A stretch of DNA of 64,000 nucleotides from Fibrobacter sp. UWB13. Lineage in GTDB: Bacteria; Fibrobacterota; Fibrobacteria; Fibrobacterales; Fibrobacteraceae. The stretch is from NCBI RefSeq assembly GCF_900177805.1, contig NZ_FXAX01000001.1:186001-250000 (forward strand), written 5' to 3'. Shown here piece by piece: positions 61,542 through 64,000 of this stretch. Under the pieces are notes generated by a model. The model was not told the origin of the DNA and did not search any database. It worked only from the letters and a program-made list of their open reading frames with translations. Position 1 is the stretch's first letter, and every line of letters begins with the position of its first letter. The position numbers and the translations under genes were made by a program.

Positions 61542-62243
61542 TTGAACAATACAGTACCCGTCCTGCAAATGATTACGCAGTCCGATATTGTGACCATGGT
61601 TATTCTCGGGATTCTCGCTTTTATGTCGCTTGGCTCCTGGGGCATCATCATCGTGAAGTTCTTTAAGCATAAATCAAATTTGCGTGCGAACGCTAAATTC
61701 TTTAAGGATTTCTGCAAGCTTAAACATTTCTCGGAACTCCAAAAACTTTGTACGGTTTCGAACGATAGCGCGCTCCGCCTGTTGAGCGTCGAAGTCTTGA
61801 ACGAAGTGTCCAAGTTCAAGGGTAAAGTAACTTACGAATCCATTCAGCACCGCTCCTCCCTGCTCGAAGACGCAATTCAGCGTTCTATTGAAGGCATCCG
61901 CATGGGCGAGGACCGCTATTTGACTTTCCTTGCCACAAGTTCTAACCTCGCGCCGTTCTTTGGTTTGCTCGGTACCGTTTGGGGCATCATGATCGCTTTC
62001 TTCCAGATTGGTCATCATGGCTCTGCGGACTTGACGGTTGTCGCTCCGGGTATTGCCATGGCTCTTATCACTACGGTGGCTGGCCTTTTGGTGGCAATAC
62101 CTGCCTCTGCCGGGTATAATTACTTTACCTCTAAAAATGGAAGTAATGAAACTTCGTATTACAACTTTGGATCGCAAGTTTTGAGCTTGTTCAAGAGAGG
62201 TGACATGCTCGCTGTTGAAGGAGTTGCCGAGGAGGAAGCGTGA
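61542..62243 (+). CDS. tolQ: TolQ-like proton channel subunit
   Basis: The start is TTG 61542, fixed by GGAGG at 61532-61536; an upstream in-frame TTG would sit on that site. The 233-residue MotA/TolQ/ExbB protein has three membrane helices (about 14-36, 135-160, 168-195) with NLAPFFGLLGTVWGIMIAF and GIAMALITTVAGLLVAIPA. With tolR, tolA and tolB next to it, it belongs to the Tol-Pal system for outer-membrane constriction. Its stop overlaps tolR by 4 bases. Confidence 0.9.
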   Translation: MNNTVPVLQMITQSDIVTMVILGILAFMSLGSWGIIIVKFFKHKSNLRANAKFFKDFCKLKHFSELQKLCTVSNDSALRLLSVEVLNEVSKFKGKVTYESIQHRSSLLEDAIQRSIEGIRMGEDRYLTFLATSSNLAPFFGLLGTVWGIMIAFFQIGHHGSADLTVVAPGIAMALITTVAGLLVAIPASAGYNYFTSKNGSNETSYYNFGSQVLSLFKRGDMLAVEGVAEEEA

Positions 62244-62656
62244 AACGCAGCCGCCGTAAGGACTTAAAGCAGGAACTCAACCTCACGAACATGATTGACA
62301 TCGTGTTCGCCATCTTGATTGTGTTTATTTTGTGTGCACCGTTGATGAGCCAGGGCGTGAAGGTCAATCTCCCGCAGGTCAAGGCTCCGACGATGGAACA
62401 GCAGAAACTTTTGAAAGTTTCCATCACCAAGAATCTCGAAATTTTCATCGCCGATATGCAGGTGGACATGGAAAGCTTCGAGAGCATTTTCAAGTCGCTG
62501 TGGAACGGCGAAATGGCTGTGGTCATCAATTCGGACGAAGCAGTAAGTTACGGCTTTGTGATGAAGGTTGTGACGCTGGTACAAAAGCTCGGTGTAACGA
62601 AGCTCGGTTTCTTGACAATGACCCCAAAAGACGAACTGGTAAATGAAAAGAAATAG
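62240..62656 (+). CDS. tolR: TolR-like protein
   Basis: A 138-residue ExbD/TolR protein with GTG start in the GTGA overlap with tolQ. The membrane helix carries the proton Asp in LTNMIDIVFAILIVFIL at about 14-30, and the periplasmic domain follows. It overlaps tolA by 14 bases. It is shorter at the C-terminus than E. coli TolR. Confidence 0.9.
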   Translation: MKRSRRKDLKQELNLTNMIDIVFAILIVFILCAPLMSQGVKVNLPQVKAPTMEQQKLLKVSITKNLEIFIADMQVDMESFESIFKSLWNGEMAVVINSDEAVSYGFVMKVVTLVQKLGVTKLGFLTMTPKDELVNEKK

Positions 62657-63578
62657 GGACCATATCCAATATTTCGAGACGGAAAACGATGGATCTTTAT
62701 TCAAGATCATCGTGTGTGCTGTCGTGTTTCATTTGGCGGTTGTCGGGACTTTGATGGCTTTGCACAATATTGATTTGAGCAAGCCTGCCGAAGAAATTCC
62801 CGTGTTCGAAATGGTTCAAGTCGATGAACCGGTAAAGCAGCCGGTGGCTCATGCCCCGAAGCCGGAACCTGAACCGCAGCAAGCGCCGAAGGTGGAACCG
62901 CCTCCTCCGAAACAGCCCGAGCCGGTGCCGGAAACGACTCCTGAACCTGAACCCGCTCCAGAGCCGACTCCTGTGAAAACGCTAGAGCCGGAAGCTCCGC
63001 AAGTTCCTGAAGAACCTGCTCCCGAAGTGAAGCCGGATACGCCGGAACCTGTGCCTGTGCCGGAACCCAAGTCCGAAGAAAAGAAGCCGGAAGAAAAGGT
63101 CGAAAAGCCAAAGCCGGTTGAGAAGCCTGTTGAAAAGCCGGTGGAAAAGGTCGCGAAGAAAACGGTTGAAAAGAAGAAGGTCGAAAAGAAACCTGCGAAA
63201 AAGCCGAAGGATGACGACGACTTTGATATCGACGATTTGAATTTGCAGAAGTCGTTTGAATTGCCGAGCCTCAAGGCGGTAAATCCGATTGATATGGACC
63301 CGCTGATGCAGGTGTTCCTGGAACGCGCGAAGGCAAAAATCATGAGCAATTTCAATCCGCCAAATGGACTGACGATTAATCGTGATGCAAAAACGACGGT
63401 ACAGTTTACAGTTGAACGTTCTGGTACGATTACTAGTGTGTTCCTCAAGCGTTCTTCGTCGAATAGCGCATGGGACCACTTGTCGATGCGTGCGGTGAAG
63501 ATTTCGAAGTTGCCGGAACTCCCGCCGACGTACAAGGGTTCAAGTCTTGTGTTGCAATTTAACTTTACGCCGAACTAG
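62643..63578 (+). CDS. tolA: TolA/TonB-like protein with long Pro-Glu-Lys linker
   Basis: A 311-residue protein with one membrane helix (about 18-40) and a long linker of EP/KP repeats (about 55-185). A C-terminal domain (about 210-311) has MDPLMQVFLERAKAKIMSNF and ends VLQFNFTPN, with TVERSGTITSVFLKRSSS as in TonB/TolA C-terminal domains. By position between tolR and tolB it is the TolA equivalent, spanning the periplasm. Confidence 0.82.
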   Translation: MKRNRDHIQYFETENDGSLFKIIVCAVVFHLAVVGTLMALHNIDLSKPAEEIPVFEMVQVDEPVKQPVAHAPKPEPEPQQAPKVEPPPPKQPEPVPETTPEPEPAPEPTPVKTLEPEAPQVPEEPAPEVKPDTPEPVPVPEPKSEEKKPEEKVEKPKPVEKPVEKPVEKVAKKTVEKKKVEKKPAKKPKDDDDFDIDDLNLQKSFELPSLKAVNPIDMDPLMQVFLERAKAKIMSNFNPPNGLTINRDAKTTVQFTVERSGTITSVFLKRSSSNSAWDHLSMRAVKISKLPELPPTYKGSSLVLQFNFTPN

Positions 63579-63585
63579 AAAAAGG

Positions 63586-63632
63586 AGATGCCCGCCCTTC
63601 GACAGGCTCAGGGACCTGGCTGGGTGTAGCAA
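63586..63632. repeat. Dispersed repeat between tolA and tolB
   Basis: GAGATGCCCGCCCTTCGACAGGCTCAGGGACC, the reverse of the CCTGAG-CGAAGG-GCGGGCAT type seen in other gaps. It fills most of the 61-base gap in an otherwise overlapping operon. Confidence 0.65.
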
Positions 63633-63639
63633 ATTTAAT

Positions 63640-64000
63640 ATGAATAAAATAAAATTGCTTTTTGTGTTTGTTGCGATGGCGCTTGCGGTGCCTGCGTTTG
63701 CGGTGATTGATACGATTGCTGTGGATGTGGGAATTTCGGTATTCCAGACGATGCCGATTGGCGTTGTGCCTTTTGAAGAAAATGGAAACATCAAGTGGAC
63801 AAATGAAGCTCCGCATTTGATTTTGACGCGTGATGCAAACCTCACGGGGCGTTTTGAAGCTGTGAGTTCGGATAAGTTTGACTTGGTGCTTTTTAGCAAG
63901 AAACGCGCTCGCCAGTACGTGACCGGCAATGCGACCAAGCTCCCGAACGGAAAAATCAAGCTTGATTGCTATCTGTATGCTTCCGAGACGAAGGACGTAT
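63640..64000 (+). CDS. tolB: TolB N-terminal part (cut by the window end)
   Basis: ATG 63640 opens a frame of 120 codons running off the end. A signal peptide (NKIKLLFVFVAMALAVPAFA) is followed by VDVGISVFQTMPIGVVPFEE and LTGRFEAVSSDKFDLVLFSK, matching the N-terminal domain of TolB (pattern I-V-P-F, then DL-SGRF). It is expected to be the periplasmic beta-propeller Tol component. The stop and propeller lie outside the window. Confidence 0.8.
   Translation, partial: MNKIKLLFVFVAMALAVPAFAVIDTIAVDVGISVFQTMPIGVVPFEENGNIKWTNEAPHLILTRDANLTGRFEAVSSDKFDLVLFSKKRARQYVTGNATKLPNGKIKLDCYLYASETKDV

Overview
The window most likely comes from a Fibrobacter (phylum Fibrobacterota) chromosome. Three predicted surface proteins carry the Fibrobacter-type FISUMP domain. 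There are two ExbB/ExbD-type energy-transduction operons, so the cell has an outer membrane. The window also holds several plant-glycan hydrolases (GH116, GH9, GH8). No long phage, integrase, transposase or CRISPR locus is visible. Genes are dense, on both strands, with moderate GC, and many operons end in clear hairpin terminators.

Layout. 0-5 kb: the end of a cut-off gene, a WYL regulator and a large GH116-like protein. 5-10.3 kb: purN-rnhB, tRNA-Arg, a bifunctional penicillin-binding protein and a lipoprotein. 10.3-24.8 kb: groES-groEL, a sugar-nucleotidyltransferase, an AsmA-like DUF748 protein, a GH9 enzyme without a signal peptide, the operon ddl-tsaB-rimI-DUF218, an epimerase, purF with a structured leader, and a UbiA prenyltransferase. 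25-29.2 kb: rsgA, two hypothetical genes, nadD and an RluA-type pseudouridine synthase. 29.3-34.3 kb: a translationally coupled TonB2-type operon (DUF3450, long ExbB, ExbB, ExbD, TonB, TPR). 34.3-37.2 kb: a U32 family protein. 37.2-44.2 kb is the most accessory-looking part: a small lipoprotein ending in Lys, a structured RNA candidate, a disordered membrane-anchored protein, two FISUMP lipoproteins and low-GC small genes. 44.3-56.8 kb: an SPFH protein, an esterase, rpiA, an FKBP, a phosphoesterase, rlmH, folA, a GGDEF protein, a DUF4010 transporter-like protein, an HMP/pyridoxal kinase, a third FISUMP protein, a GntR-type regulator and GH8. 57-64 kb: a low-GC two-gene cassette, rpsD, a secreted endonuclease I, folC, an LPP20 lipoprotein and tolQ-tolR-tolA-tolB, with tolB cut by the window end.

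Functional themes. Envelope work dominates: peptidoglycan synthesis (Ddl, PBP1A), Tol and TonB energisation, and lipoproteins. The three glycoside hydrolases show no export signal and probably finish imported oligosaccharides inside the cell. One-carbon, purine and folate genes (purN, purF, folA, folC) are scattered rather than clustered.

The most unusual non-genic signal is a set of degenerate heptamer tracts sharing CTA/TAG every 7 bases. They mostly abut gene ends and place TAG codons in all three frames of the upstream gene's sense strand. A second dispersed family has TGCCCGC/GCGGGCA arms or a CCTGAGCGAAG-like core. One composite copy of both families lies in frame inside rsgA.
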